Assembly (NCBI RefSeq): GCF_901709675.1
Contig: NC_051089.1
Coordinates: 12,699,976 to 12,763,975 of the forward strand
Length of the DNA: 64,000 nt
From: Syngnathus acus
Lineage: Eukaryota > Chordata > Actinopteri > Syngnathiformes > Syngnathidae
Direction of reading: 5' to 3'
In this document: piece after piece, positions 45,310-55,700 of the stretch
How the letters are laid out: the number at the start of each line of letters is the position of its first letter
Position numbering within the stretch: the stretch's first letter is position 1
Position numbers and translations under genes: made by a program
Notes under the pieces: model-generated
Databases searched by the model: none
Told to the model about the DNA's origin: nothing
The model's input: only the letters and a program-made list of their open reading frames with translations

Positions 45310-46200
45310 CAAACAGTTTGCAGGGTGGGAGCAGGAGAAGCCTGAGTTCCTTTTCATGAAAGAAGAGCAGCTTCATGACCTGGATTTCCCGGTGTTTCGT
45401 CATGATGATGAAGGCAAATGTCAAAGTAAGCGGAAGAGAGCGGAGGAGCCTCCAGGCAGCAGTTCCAGTCAACACATGACAACAAATGGTGATGAAGACC
45501 ACTGCAGAGGATCACAAGTAGAAAGCCTCTTAGCTCCATCATCAGACTGTAGTGTCACAACATCTGACAGTGATGATGATGAACACTCTAAAGAAGAGAT
45601 GACAATGACAATGGACCCAGGAAATGTTCTCAATGTGACAAGGCGTTTGGCCACAAAAAAATCTGAAAAAGGCCCACGATCATTCACACAGGAAGATCCT
45701 TTCAGCTCTTCACTTTTTGGCAAAAGATTCAACCAGACGGTGCACCTCACGTCACACCTGAGAATACACACTGGAGAGAAACTTTTCATTTGCTTGGATT
45801 GTGGTAAAAGTTTCAATCCCAAGACAAATTTGAAATCACAAACAAGGACCCACACTGCAGAGAAACAATTTTCTTGCCCGGCTTGCAACAAAGCGTTTAT
45901 TAATTATTCTGCAATGATTAAACACACAAGAGCACACACAGGAGAGAAACCTTATTCCTGCTCCTGTGATAAAAGTTTTGGTGCAAGCTCAACTTTAGTG
46001 ACACACCTGAGAACTTTTTCCTGCTCTGTATGGAAAAAGCTTACGTGAAAATTCTCTCTTGAAAACACACATGAACACGCACACTAGTGAGAAATCCAGT
46101 TGCAGTGCGTGTGATCAAAATTCTTTCAAAATTATCAGCTTGACAAACATGCCTGAGCTAGTGAGAACAGGAGCAGTACATGAAGCGGCATTTTTTCCCA
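45310..46200 (+). pseudogene. Decaying C2H2 zinc-finger gene
   Basis: An open frame continues to a stop at 46046-46048. Its linker region (EQLHDLDFPVFR; GSQVESLLAPSSD) matches the intact neighbours. Finger 1 has lost its cysteines (FSSSLFGKRFNQTVHLTSH). Finger 2 has a glutamine where the first histidine should be (TNLKSQTRTH). Finger 3 is intact (CPACNKAFINYSAMIKH). Finger 4 lacks a residue between its cysteines and ends without the last histidine. After about 46010 a frame change leads to more finger remnants (LLKTHMNTHTSEK). No first exon of the family is found upstream, so this is probably a pseudogene. Confidence 0.75.
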
Positions 46201-46813
46201 ATAAAAATGAAGCAACACGCATATTTTGAGAACTGTGAGTAAGAGTGAGAACAGCTGCAAAGCATTACTGTAAAAAGTATTTTAATACGTCTTAAGGGTA
46301 TTTTTTCTAAATAATTTTAAATGTGTTAAAATGTGTGGTAGGGGTTAAAGTAATAAAAATGATTAGGTGTTAGTGTAGATGTCCTGGTACTGCAAATTTG
46401 GCCAATCGTCTGGGTCATTCATCCAGTTGTTCCCTGTTACCATGTACATTAACTTGGCCAAGCAAACTTCATTTACGTTTATAAGGCATTGCCGTTTCAA
46501 CAGGCAACTGCTTCTGCTACAGGTACGACATGGTGATTATAGCTCTCGATTCTTATGCTGCAGCTTTCAGCGTACGCTCAGACACACAGGCGCCCACGCA
46601 CACATTTGCTGGTCTGATAAAACTGATGACGCTGAATAATGCAATCACATAATGACACGAATGTTTTAGAATAGACAGATGTGGCACTGATTTATAAAAA
46701 TTATCCCATAAGAGAAGTCGCCCGACTTCCTAACCCCACGGGTGACACAGGCACGACAGGCGCCGGTGGTTTTGCTCGGGTAGTTTTTGTTTTTTCTATT
46801 TGTTGCATTAAAT

Positions 46814-47141
46814 CAGGGGTGTCAAATTCATTTTTTTCGCGGGCCGCACTGTAGTCATAGCTTCTTTCGGAGGGCCATTTTGACTGTCAACCCAAATAAA
46901 TGTATGAGCACCTCATATTATATGCAGTAAAAGCTACAAAACAAACTGACAAATAACTCGATTTCAAATCAGACGAGTAAAAACTGGTCAAATATATTTT
47001 TTTAAAAAACTATTATTAAAAGTGAAGACAATTTGCAATTCTAGTAATGACACGAATTTGATGCACAATTTGTCTTCGCGGGCCACATTAAATGATGTGG
47101 TGGGCCGTTACTGGCCCCCGGGCACTTGAGTTTGACACCTG
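46814..47141. mobile_element. hAT-like MITE, second copy
   Basis: It starts CAGGGGTGTCAAATTCA and ends CACTTGAGTTTGACACCTG, an inverted repeat of about 16 bp with few mismatches. The internal words GAGTAAAAACTGGTCAAATA and GCGGGCCAC match the copy at 34.9 kb, and the length (328 bp) is the same. It lies between a decayed zinc-finger gene and the next intact one. Confidence 0.7.
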
Positions 47142-47166
47142 TGATTTAGACACAATATATATATCA

Positions 47167-47358
47167 TGCTTGGTAGGCTGATTGAGCGCTCCAAATTGCC
47201 CCTAGGTGTGAGAACGGTTGTTCGTCTCTGTGTGCCCTGCGATTGGCTGGCAACCGGTTCAGGGTGTCCCCTGCCTACTGCCCGATGACAGCTGGGATAG
47301 GCTCCAGCAAGCCCGCGACCCCCGTGGGGATACAGCGGTACAGAAAATGGATGGATGG
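47167..47358 (+). mobile_element. 5'-truncated tRNA-derived SINE copy
   Basis: It starts inside the element (TGCTTGGTAGGCTGATTGAG) and ends with GATG units, matching the second half of the full copy at 37679. It is flanked by a perfect 10-bp duplication ATATATATCA (47157-47166 and 47359-47368). Truncation at the 5' end with intact target duplications is what LINE-driven reverse transcription leaves. Confidence 0.85.
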
Positions 47359-47792
47359 ATATATATCACCTATAAAATAAACATTACAAGAACAGAGGTG
47401 TATAATTGAACTTCTTGTTTTTTCGCACCGAGGCCTCTGGTGGTGTCCTCTAGGAATTCTTTACAGTTATCAGTGTTTTTTTTTAATTGACAGTACATCT
47501 TGCGTTGTCCCGTTGCCTCCAAAATGTTGTCGGCAACGCGAATGATGGCCATCTTTCTTGGTTTATTATTTACTAAAAGTCTTGACATATTGCCTCCCAT
47601 TACGACGACTTGGTGCACATTGGAGCGTCTCAAGTTAGTTTAAGAGTTTGATTAAGCATAACTCATCTAGTTATGCCTGGTGAGAGTCGCACGGGTGACG
47701 TAATAAATAAGCGACAGTGCCATGTTAAAGCAACGCGTTTGCTAGCGTTACATCGCAAGCAGAGTGTAAAGTGTTTAGGTTATCGTATGAAA

Positions 47793-49169
47793 ATGTGTAA
47801 GGTAGAAATGCTGAGAGCATTCCTTAATCAGCGACTAAGCGCTGCCGTCGACGAAATAGTTGTTGTGTTTGAAAGAACGATAGCAGAGTACGAGGAGGAA
47901 CTTTGTCGGACAAAAGAGGAAAACGAAAGACAACGTCAACTGCTGGATACGTTTTTCATGCCTCAAGTTGCGGTGCAGAGAGCGGGTTTGTTGATCTCTT
48001 TCTCTCACCTTTCTCGTAACTTAAAAATAAGAATACAATCAACGCAATCAGGCTCAGTACCGTCATTTCAGCATTTGGTATCTAGCTAATATCAAATGAT
48101 CAAAAACGCAATATAACATAGTACGTCTGTGTCACGTACATCATCTGGAGCAGTTCACCATCGGTATTTATCTCACATGACAAAACATGACATACTTAAA
48201 TAAAATCCACCATAGTAATCAGAAATGATGATTGATAAATGTATTAATGTGCGAAGATCATCACAGGCATGTTTTGATCGTCAAACATAACTTTAAAACA
48301 TAAGTTTTGCTCTGAGTAACCAATCAGAGGACAGGAAATGCCGTTATTATTGTGGGTCTGACTGATTATAATACAGTACATCATCTTTCTTCACACACTG
48401 AGCATCGTCAAGAAAACAATTTCCTCATTTGATTGTTCCCTTGTGTCCTGCAGAGGTGAATGAAGAAATCCTTCATCCTGTGCAGCAGGAGTGGAGCTCC
48501 AGGGTGGAGCAACAGGAACCAGACCCCCCTTACATTAAGGAGGAAGAGCAGGAAGATGATGTCACCAATTTGCCATTGACGGTTGCTCCCGTGAAGACTG
48601 AATGTGATGGAGAGAAAGGTCAGAGTGAGCTGAACAGGTGGACCGAGCCTCCAAGCAGCAGCTTAAGCCACATGACAAGAGAAGATGATGGAGAGCACTG
48701 TGAAGCATCACAACCAGAAAGCCTCTTGGCTCCTCTATCAGACGACTACATAATGCCACATTCGCCTGACACTGATGATGAAGAACACTTGAAAGGTGAT
48801 TCGACGTATCACACTGGCAAGAAACACTGGAAATGTTCCCAATGTAACAAAACCTTTGGTGTCAAGATAAATCTGAAAAGACACATGATCATTCACACAG
48901 GAGAGAAACCTTTCGCCTGCTCAGTTTGTGGTAAAAGGTTCACCCAGAAGGCACACTTGACATCGCACTTCAGAACACACACTGGAGAGAAGCCTTTTGC
49001 CTGCTCCTTTTGCGGTAAAAGATTCTCTCGAAGTGAATGTTTGATAACACACACAAGAACACACACTGGCGAGAAACCGTTTCGTTGCAATGTGTGTGAT
49101 CAAAGATTCTCTTATAAGTATAAGATTAAGAAACACAAGTGTCCTGGTGAGAGGAGCAACACTAAATGA
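47793..49169 (+). CDS. C2H2 zinc-finger protein, four fingers
   Basis: Two exons, 47793-47985 and 48454-49169 (TGA), give 302 residues; the intron is phase 1. Exon 1 encodes the helical, acidic N-terminal module common in fish zinc-finger families (MCKVEMLRAFLNQRL; EYEEELCRTKEENERQRQLL). An ATG six bases earlier is also in frame. Exon 2 opens with QQEWSSRVEQQEPDPP and an acidic stretch (YIKEEEQEDD), then four C2H2 fingers joined by TGEKPF linkers: CSQCNKTFGVKINLKRH, CSVCGKRFTQKAHLTSH, CSFCGKRFSRSECLITH, CNVCDQRFSYKYKIKKH. The last finger has lysine-cysteine after its first histidine instead of the usual second histidine spacing. It is expected to be a nuclear DNA-binding regulator, target unknown. 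A polyadenylation signal AATAAA lies at 49329-49334. Confidence 0.88.
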
Positions 49170-49672
49170 AACATTCAAAACTTTGACATGCCAACACATT
49201 TTGAATGGTTGTGGTTAGCTGGAAAAGTGTGTTTGACTACCAAAAATGCTACCTGGACACTTCACAACTATCATAATTTATTATCATTATTATTATTTTG
49301 TATTTGTACATCACCATAATTATTCTGAAATAAAGAAATCAAGATGTAACCAAAGTTACTTTATGCTTGTTTTTGCAAAAAAAAAAATATCTGCAAATAA
49401 TGTCTGCTATTTTATGCATATCATGCTCAGTGTCTTGAAAACGTAATTATACTGCATGACCTTTATCAAATGTTGTCACTTTAGAACCACAAATTTCAAT
49501 ATTTTCTAACTCAGGTTTTACATGATAGAGGGAGAACGAGAGACGGAGAGAGAAAGAGAGAGATATCTAAAATATTCAGGCTAGTGGCCCTTGAGGTATG
49601 GAAGACCAAAACTGCCAACATAAACAATAAATCAAGTAAAAATAAAATTAAATGAAAAAAGGTCAAATTATT

Positions 49673-49894
49673 TCATTGGTTCTCCATCGTCGCTGACCGA
49701 ATCTGGACACACCTCTCTGTAGTGTAAAAATGGAGAACGTAAAGTTTGTCTATGTGATGTTTCCGTAGTTGATCGCCGCACGTCAGGTTTTCACCGACAA
49801 AATGATGTGATTGCAGAAACCGTTTTATAACTGTAGTTGCAGCGATTTTCTCACAATTCTCTTGTATTGTCCGATCACATGGCAGAGCAAACAT
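49673..49894 (-). CDS. Small open frame, unknown, divergent to the next zinc-finger gene
   Basis: A 73-residue frame on the minus strand starts MFALPCDRTIQENCEKIAAT and ends SATMENQ. I do not recognise it. It lies about 190 bases upstream of, and divergent to, the first exon of the seven-finger gene. It could be an exon of an unannotated divergent transcript, a fragment of an old element, or chance. Evidence is limited to its length and balanced composition. Confidence 0.2.
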   Translation of the reverse strand: MFALPCDRTIQENCEKIAATTVIKRFLQSHHFVGENLTCGDQLRKHHIDKLYVLHFYTTERCVQIRSATMENQ

Positions 49895-50082
49895 TTTAAC
49901 GCTCTTTTAACGTCGTGTCGGTGCGCTTGGAAACTCCTCCAGCTGGTTGCACTTGCTAGCTGCGAACAAAGACGCGTCTGTTAGCAACGCATGCTAACAA
50001 GGCTAGCATGTTGACAGTGGAAAGCTGAGAACGTTTTGATCTATAGTTAGACAAATCCGATTGGTGAAGAAATACGCAGAGA

Positions 50083-51637
50083 ATGATAGCCCAGTACGAA
50101 GAGGAGTTTCTTCCTGCCGAAAAAGAGAACGAACATCGACATCGTTGCGTGTTGCACGCAGGTTTGTTTTTTCATTAAGTCATTTTATTATTCCGAGGTG
50201 TCAAGTCACACAAGTCATAATTAAGTCTCAAGTCTTAACTTAACAAAATGTTAGGGTTTTTGAATATCTGGTGAAGGGTTGGAGTACTTTCTGAACATCT
50301 TTTTGTGGTCAAACAAAATTGTCAGACAAAGCCTTGTTCCCAAATCTAATGAATTATTTTATTAACCTCAATATTATGTACACACCAGCTCATATTGACA
50401 ACAAAAAGAAAACGTAGTTTTTGAGAGCTTTGCAAATATATGAGAATGTTTTTAATTAGTTTTTGTAGTTGTCAAGTTGTCACTTGTCATTAAATGGTTT
50501 GGTGTGTAGAATTGGCAGGGGGAAATGTATTCTGTTTTAGAGTAAAGCTGTAAATGTGGAAAACTTTAATTGCCAAGAATCCGTTACGGATAACCACACA
50601 ACTATTATCAACACACTAATTCTTTCACTCAGTCGTTGATTTTCTGCCCTTCAGATGTCAGTAAAGATGCCAATTCTCCTGAGGAGCAGGAGTGGCGCTC
50701 CAGGGTGGAGCAGCAGGAGCCAGAGCCTCCCCGCATTAAAGAGGAAGAGGATGAACACAGTATCAATGAGGAGGGTGAGCAGCTTGGGGGGCTTGACTTC
50801 CCAGTGATTCGCGTCATCGTGAAGAATGAAGACGACGAAGACGAGCCTCACTCCTCACAGCTTCATGGTAGCGACGGTGAGAAGCGATCCCAAGCCGACA
50901 ATCACATAGCACAACTGTCAGAGAGCAAGGACACACGCTCACATTCTCCTGACACAGATGATGAGCGTTGGGCCAAACGCTGGAAAGGTGATCGGACATG
51001 TCGTTCTAACAACAAACACTGGACGTGTTCTATTTGTGGGAGAAGCCTTTATGACAAGAAAACATTGAAAGTCCACATGAGAACGCACACGGGAGAGAAA
51101 CCTTTCGTCTGCTCGGTATGCGGTAAAACATTCGCTCAGAGGGGTAACTTGATCAAACATACAAGAACGCACACTGGGGAGAAACCCTTCACTTGTCCAT
51201 ATTGCAGCACAAGTTTCAGTGACAGTTCCACGTTAGTGAAGCACATGAGGAGACACACGGGTGAAAAACCTTTCAGCTGCTCCTTGTGCGGCGAAAGATT
51301 CTCTCGGAAGTCCAACTTAACGACGCACACAAGAACGCACACTGGAGAGAAACCGTTTGCATGCTCGGTGTGCAGCACGACATTCAGCGACCGTTCAACG
51401 CTGAACAAACACATTAGAACGCATACAGGAGAGAAACCTTTTAGCTGCTCGGTGTGTGGCCAGAGGTTCTCTCAGAAGGGACACATGACGACACACACGA
51501 GACGACACACCGGAGAGAAACCTTTTACCTGTTCAGTCTGCCACACCAGTTTCAGTGACCGTTCAACATTTGTCCGGCACATGAGGAGACACATGGGACA
51601 GATGCGTTTGCCTGCCAGTGAGAAAAAGATCAATTGA
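50083..51637 (+). CDS. C2H2 zinc-finger protein, seven fingers
   Basis: Two exons, 50083-50161 and 50655-51637 (TGA), with a phase-1 intron as in the neighbouring genes, giving 353 residues. Exon 1 is a shortened form of the family module (MIAQYEEEFLPAEKENEHRH); the longer open frame over it at 50061 is in the wrong phase. Exon 2 opens SPEEQEWRSRVEQQEPEPPR and an acidic linker, then seven C2H2 fingers with TGEKPF linkers. Fingers 3, 5 and 7 share SFSD-STL-KH-like helices (CSTSFSDSSTLVKH, CSTTFSDRSTLNKH, CHTSFSDRSTFVRH). Fingers 4 and 6 share FS-K--TTH (CGERFSRKSNLTTH, CGQRFSQKGHMTTH), with finger 2 similar. All seven keep both cysteines and both histidines. AATAAA lies at 51954-51959. The start codon is less sure because the N-terminal module is shorter than in sister genes. 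Confidence 0.86.
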
Positions 51638-52793
51638 AATGGCAAGCTGATGAGACAATTTTGAGTCGTAGTGTGTTTTGATGTCTTTTTTTTTTATGGC
51701 GCCGTCGTGAGAGTGGTGGCATCCCAGCAGTGTCCCATAATGCATTTTATCCTGAAATTTCTTCTGAAAGTCCAATATCCAGAACTTTTTTAAGTAGTGT
51801 GGATGTCAAGATAAGAAAGCTAAGTGTGCTGGTGGACAACATATTATGTATATTTTACATTCAAAACATTTGCTATCTTAAATACGTACAATACCGACTT
51901 GTACATAAGCACAGCTTACTTCTGTAATATCCAATCATGATTTCGAAGCTCCTAATAAATTGAAATGTTAAGAATGTTGTCATTGTGCTTTACTGGCTGA
52001 AAAGAACTTTTGTCTTCTCTTGGGCCAAGAAACATGTAAAACGGAAATAAAATTTACCTCTCACTCACATGGAAATACATCACATACAATTTCATTAGAA
52101 ACGCCTCACACGCGCACGCACGCACACACACCTTTCTGTAATAAGTAGTAATACTTTTTTGTTTGACATTTAAAGTTAAATGTTTTGGTATCATCCTGAA
52201 TATGAAAAATGTGTACCATACTCTAAGCCTACTTGAGGTTTTTGAGGTGACGTTTGGAAATGCCTGTGCTCTTGCGCACTCAAAGAGGATGTGCTTCGAG
52301 TTTCGCTTAGTCAGCCAAGTGTAGCTTTTTTTCTGTGGCTTTTTCTGAGCATGACGCATTTCGAAACTTCCTCTTTCTTCTACTCTAATATGACACTTGC
52401 ACACCAAAGTCTACATCTTTTCTGGACGTTTGTTTAATCAGTGGTTTCTTTTTCTTGCTAGATAGCCGACAGAAAGTAATGAAAAGCTGCTGTTCTCATA
52501 CTTTTGGGAGAACGTTTTCCCAGGATTCTTCGTAAAACGGCATATAAACATCACTACTACGTGTACTCCTGAATCCCGTAAGAATTTTAAATATGAAGGG
52601 GAAAAAAGAATCCCAAGCTATGGTTGACAGACGAAAGTGTGAGGATCATTTAGTCTCATGTTGCTATCAGATTGTGCAGGAAATTTCCTGCAGATCTGAC
52701 CCAAAAAAAAGTGCATCACATCCTGTCCTACCCCACTCACCAGCAGTTTCATTTTTAGTGATGTGACACTGTTGACAGGCATCACACCAGGAC
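51638..52793. other. Intergenic, zinc-finger 3' flank to GPCR start
   Basis: It contains the 3' UTR of the seven-finger gene and then unrecognised AT-rich sequence. No exon is supported; the promoter of the GPCR gene should lie near its right end. Confidence 0.5.
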
Positions 52794-55700
52794 ATGTCGT
52801 TATTAGATTGGGGTCCCGTGATGCAAGTGCTTGTCCTCCTCTTCTGGCTCTCGTTGTCTTACGCCGATGAGGGTGAGTTTGTCCCCAAACCTTTGTGTAC
52901 TTTTGTTTTGGAAAATGGTCAGATGTGCCAGGTCATTCAATTAAAAAAATAGTATATGTATATAATAAGTAATTCAAGTAAGTTTATTCTAATGTTTTTT
53001 CTTGTCTTTGTTGTTTTTAACTGTTTGTTGTCTGGCTCCATGAACAAAACTTTGTGCAGCAGTGGTTGTTTTAAAGTGCGCTATGAAAACACTTGAGCTG
53101 AGTTATTGTATTCTTCTAATGAGTTAGAAATGTAGAGATGTGATTTGTGCCTTATGTGGCCTGGGGGGCTCTACTTTTCTCTCCCGCGTTATAATCTTCT
53201 CTTTGGCCTTGGTGTTCAGATTGCCTGGAGTCCAACAATATCTTTACCACTATTGGGCAGACCGCCAACTGTGCCAAAGAGAACAACAAACTTACAGAGA
53301 GCAAGTGTGAGTTGACCCTATCCCAAATCTTAGCATAAATTCTCAATGCCTCTGACCTTTCCAACTTTTTTTTTTCCCGTTCTCTGTGACAGACTGTGAA
53401 GACGTGCTCTCTGAATGCCTTGCTCAAAGTTCCTGGATCAGGTAATCTCCTTAAAGTGCATTCGCACATATGTTCAATACCACAAGTGTAAATGGAATGC
53501 CAACATTCGACAGTGTTCCCACTGCACGTTCAATCCTTAAATCCACCATTCAATTTTTGAAAGGGCAAATTAAACAAGGTTGGTGTATTTTCTTTGTAAA
53601 CTATTAGAAAACATCATAACTGGTTTATGTTTCATTGTAACATAAACTAGAATGAGCATATTGGAAAAAAATTTAAAAAAGTGGACTAAAAAAAGAAATC
53701 ATACATTATGATGTATGTACATATGTGTAGAACAAGACGAAATAAAAAGCGAACAAAAATTATGACTCAACCTTTTGACGTAGAGTGTAGGCGTAGGAAA
53801 CACAGAAGTGATACAAAATATGTCTCACTTGGTACTCAACTTTCTTGCTTGTCAAACATATGTAAAAAAAAAAAGTTAACTATTGTATGGTCAAATAAAT
53901 TAAAACAACATCCCCTCAATTTTAGACCACAACATTTTAGTGTTGCCCTAAATGGCACTGAAGTTTATGAAGCCGTGATGTTATATTGTGTCACTATTAT
54001 GTTTGAAGATGTTATAAGCAGCAGATTGTAAAATGCAAATCAAGAGGACGAGGTGGGAGCAGCTTCATTTTTAGGACGGTCGACCCTTCCGAAGAGGTGA
54101 GATGATTTCTTATGTGCTTTTATTTTATTTTGACCGTTGCTCACCGAACAGAGAACCTTGACTCGCTGTTTATCATGGCTATTTAAAATGTATACGTGCA
54201 TGATCACTGGGTGTTAAATTCAATTTGAACAAGGCATGAATATGATGGTCGAGTATACTAATTGACTCAATCATGCTTAAAACCAGGCATCAATGTCATA
54301 ATCAATTCAGTCAGGCACCTATTTTGAAAATCAGTCACAAATGTTCTTCAATGAGTCACTTAAATCAGGAATGGCATTAGTTTGACAGTTTTAATTAAAG
54401 TGAGGTTTGATCTGGCACAAATGTTACAATCGACATTACACAATGATGATTTCATTTCATGTTCAAAAAGGAATGAGAAGTAAAACTTTGTTGCAATTGA
54501 CTCACATTATTGATGGTAAAGAAAAATGGTTCTTGAATGAATATCAGAGCAAGGAGCGCCCAACTCCAGAACATGGTGTTCACATCCCATCGTCAGCCCT
54601 CCAGAGAAGCAGAGCACCCGAGTCCACGGACCTGGTGGTGGTGGTGGTCACTGTGCTTGACAGCGCATATTTCAAGGTCAGCATGAGAGAGCATCCAATC
54701 TTGTTTGGCTATTTTAAATGAGAGGGAGGCTAGATGTTTGGATTGTACCATGTTGGCACTGAAGGAGAATTTTAAGCATTACATTAAGCCCCAAAATGTG
54801 AAGTTAAACTTTGTTCGAATGCAAAGCATAGAAGCACTTTCCAAGGCTCTACTATGCAGCACGCATTCCATTGAACAGATAATCTGTACCCATTGGAAAT
54901 ATCAAACCTTAAAGACATTACAGACGATCTTTCTGATTCCATAGCCCCCAAGAAAACGAAGAAGATTCCTTCCTGGCCCTCCAGGCACAGTGTTGGGGGG
55001 GACTGTCCTGGTGGTGCAGGCAGGTTTAAACCCGCTGCAGAACCTCTCAGAACCCATCACCATGACCTTCAAACACAACAAGAAGGTAACAACCAACCAG
55101 GGGTCCCTCTCCTAAGTTGTTTTCTAACTTTTTGAACAAATCTTTCAGGTTGCCAACGGGACTTGTGTGTTCTGGGAGGAGATAAATGAAGAAGACGGAA
55201 CTGGTGGGCGCTGACATCTGCTTCATGTCTTCATCTCCAAGCGCCACCCCTCACGCTGATGTATTTGCATTTTCTCTTTTCTAGGTCACTGGAGCACATT
55301 CGGCTGTATCACCAATAACACTAGCAATGAATTTATTTGTCGTTGCAACCATTTGAGCTTCTTTGCTGTACTTGTGGTAAAAATCATCATGAAAATATCA
55401 CACACACACAAACACTACATAATTTGTCACACACATGCATGTCACATTTTTTCTTATTTATATATTTATTCATTTGTTTGTTTGTTTATCAGGAACATTG
55501 TTTGGAAAACATTAAACTCAAGGGTTTCATGCTCGCCGGATTTTATTTATTTTTTGCTAATTTTCCTCCGCTACAAGTAATGCAATTGCAAAAAACGTGT
55601 GAACGTTTAAGATAACCTAACGTGAATATTTTCGAAAACATTAAGATAGTTCCAGTCATCCTCAAAGAGAATGGAATACAGCCTGAGCTTTTCCTTGAAC

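Larger units (their letters stand above)
46201..47792. other. Intergenic between zinc-finger genes, with MITE and SINE copies
   Basis: Besides the hAT-like MITE (46814-47141) and the SINE fragment (47167-47358) there is no recognised coding sequence. A minus-strand open frame at 47370-47633 and a CRE-like TGACGTAA (47696-47703) lie close to the start of the next zinc-finger gene. Confidence 0.5.

Noticed and set aside
50061-50243. Frame MVKKYAENDSPV as first exon of the seven-finger gene
   Set aside because: It is out of phase with exon 2. The frame beginning at 50083 carries the family motif and the right phase.
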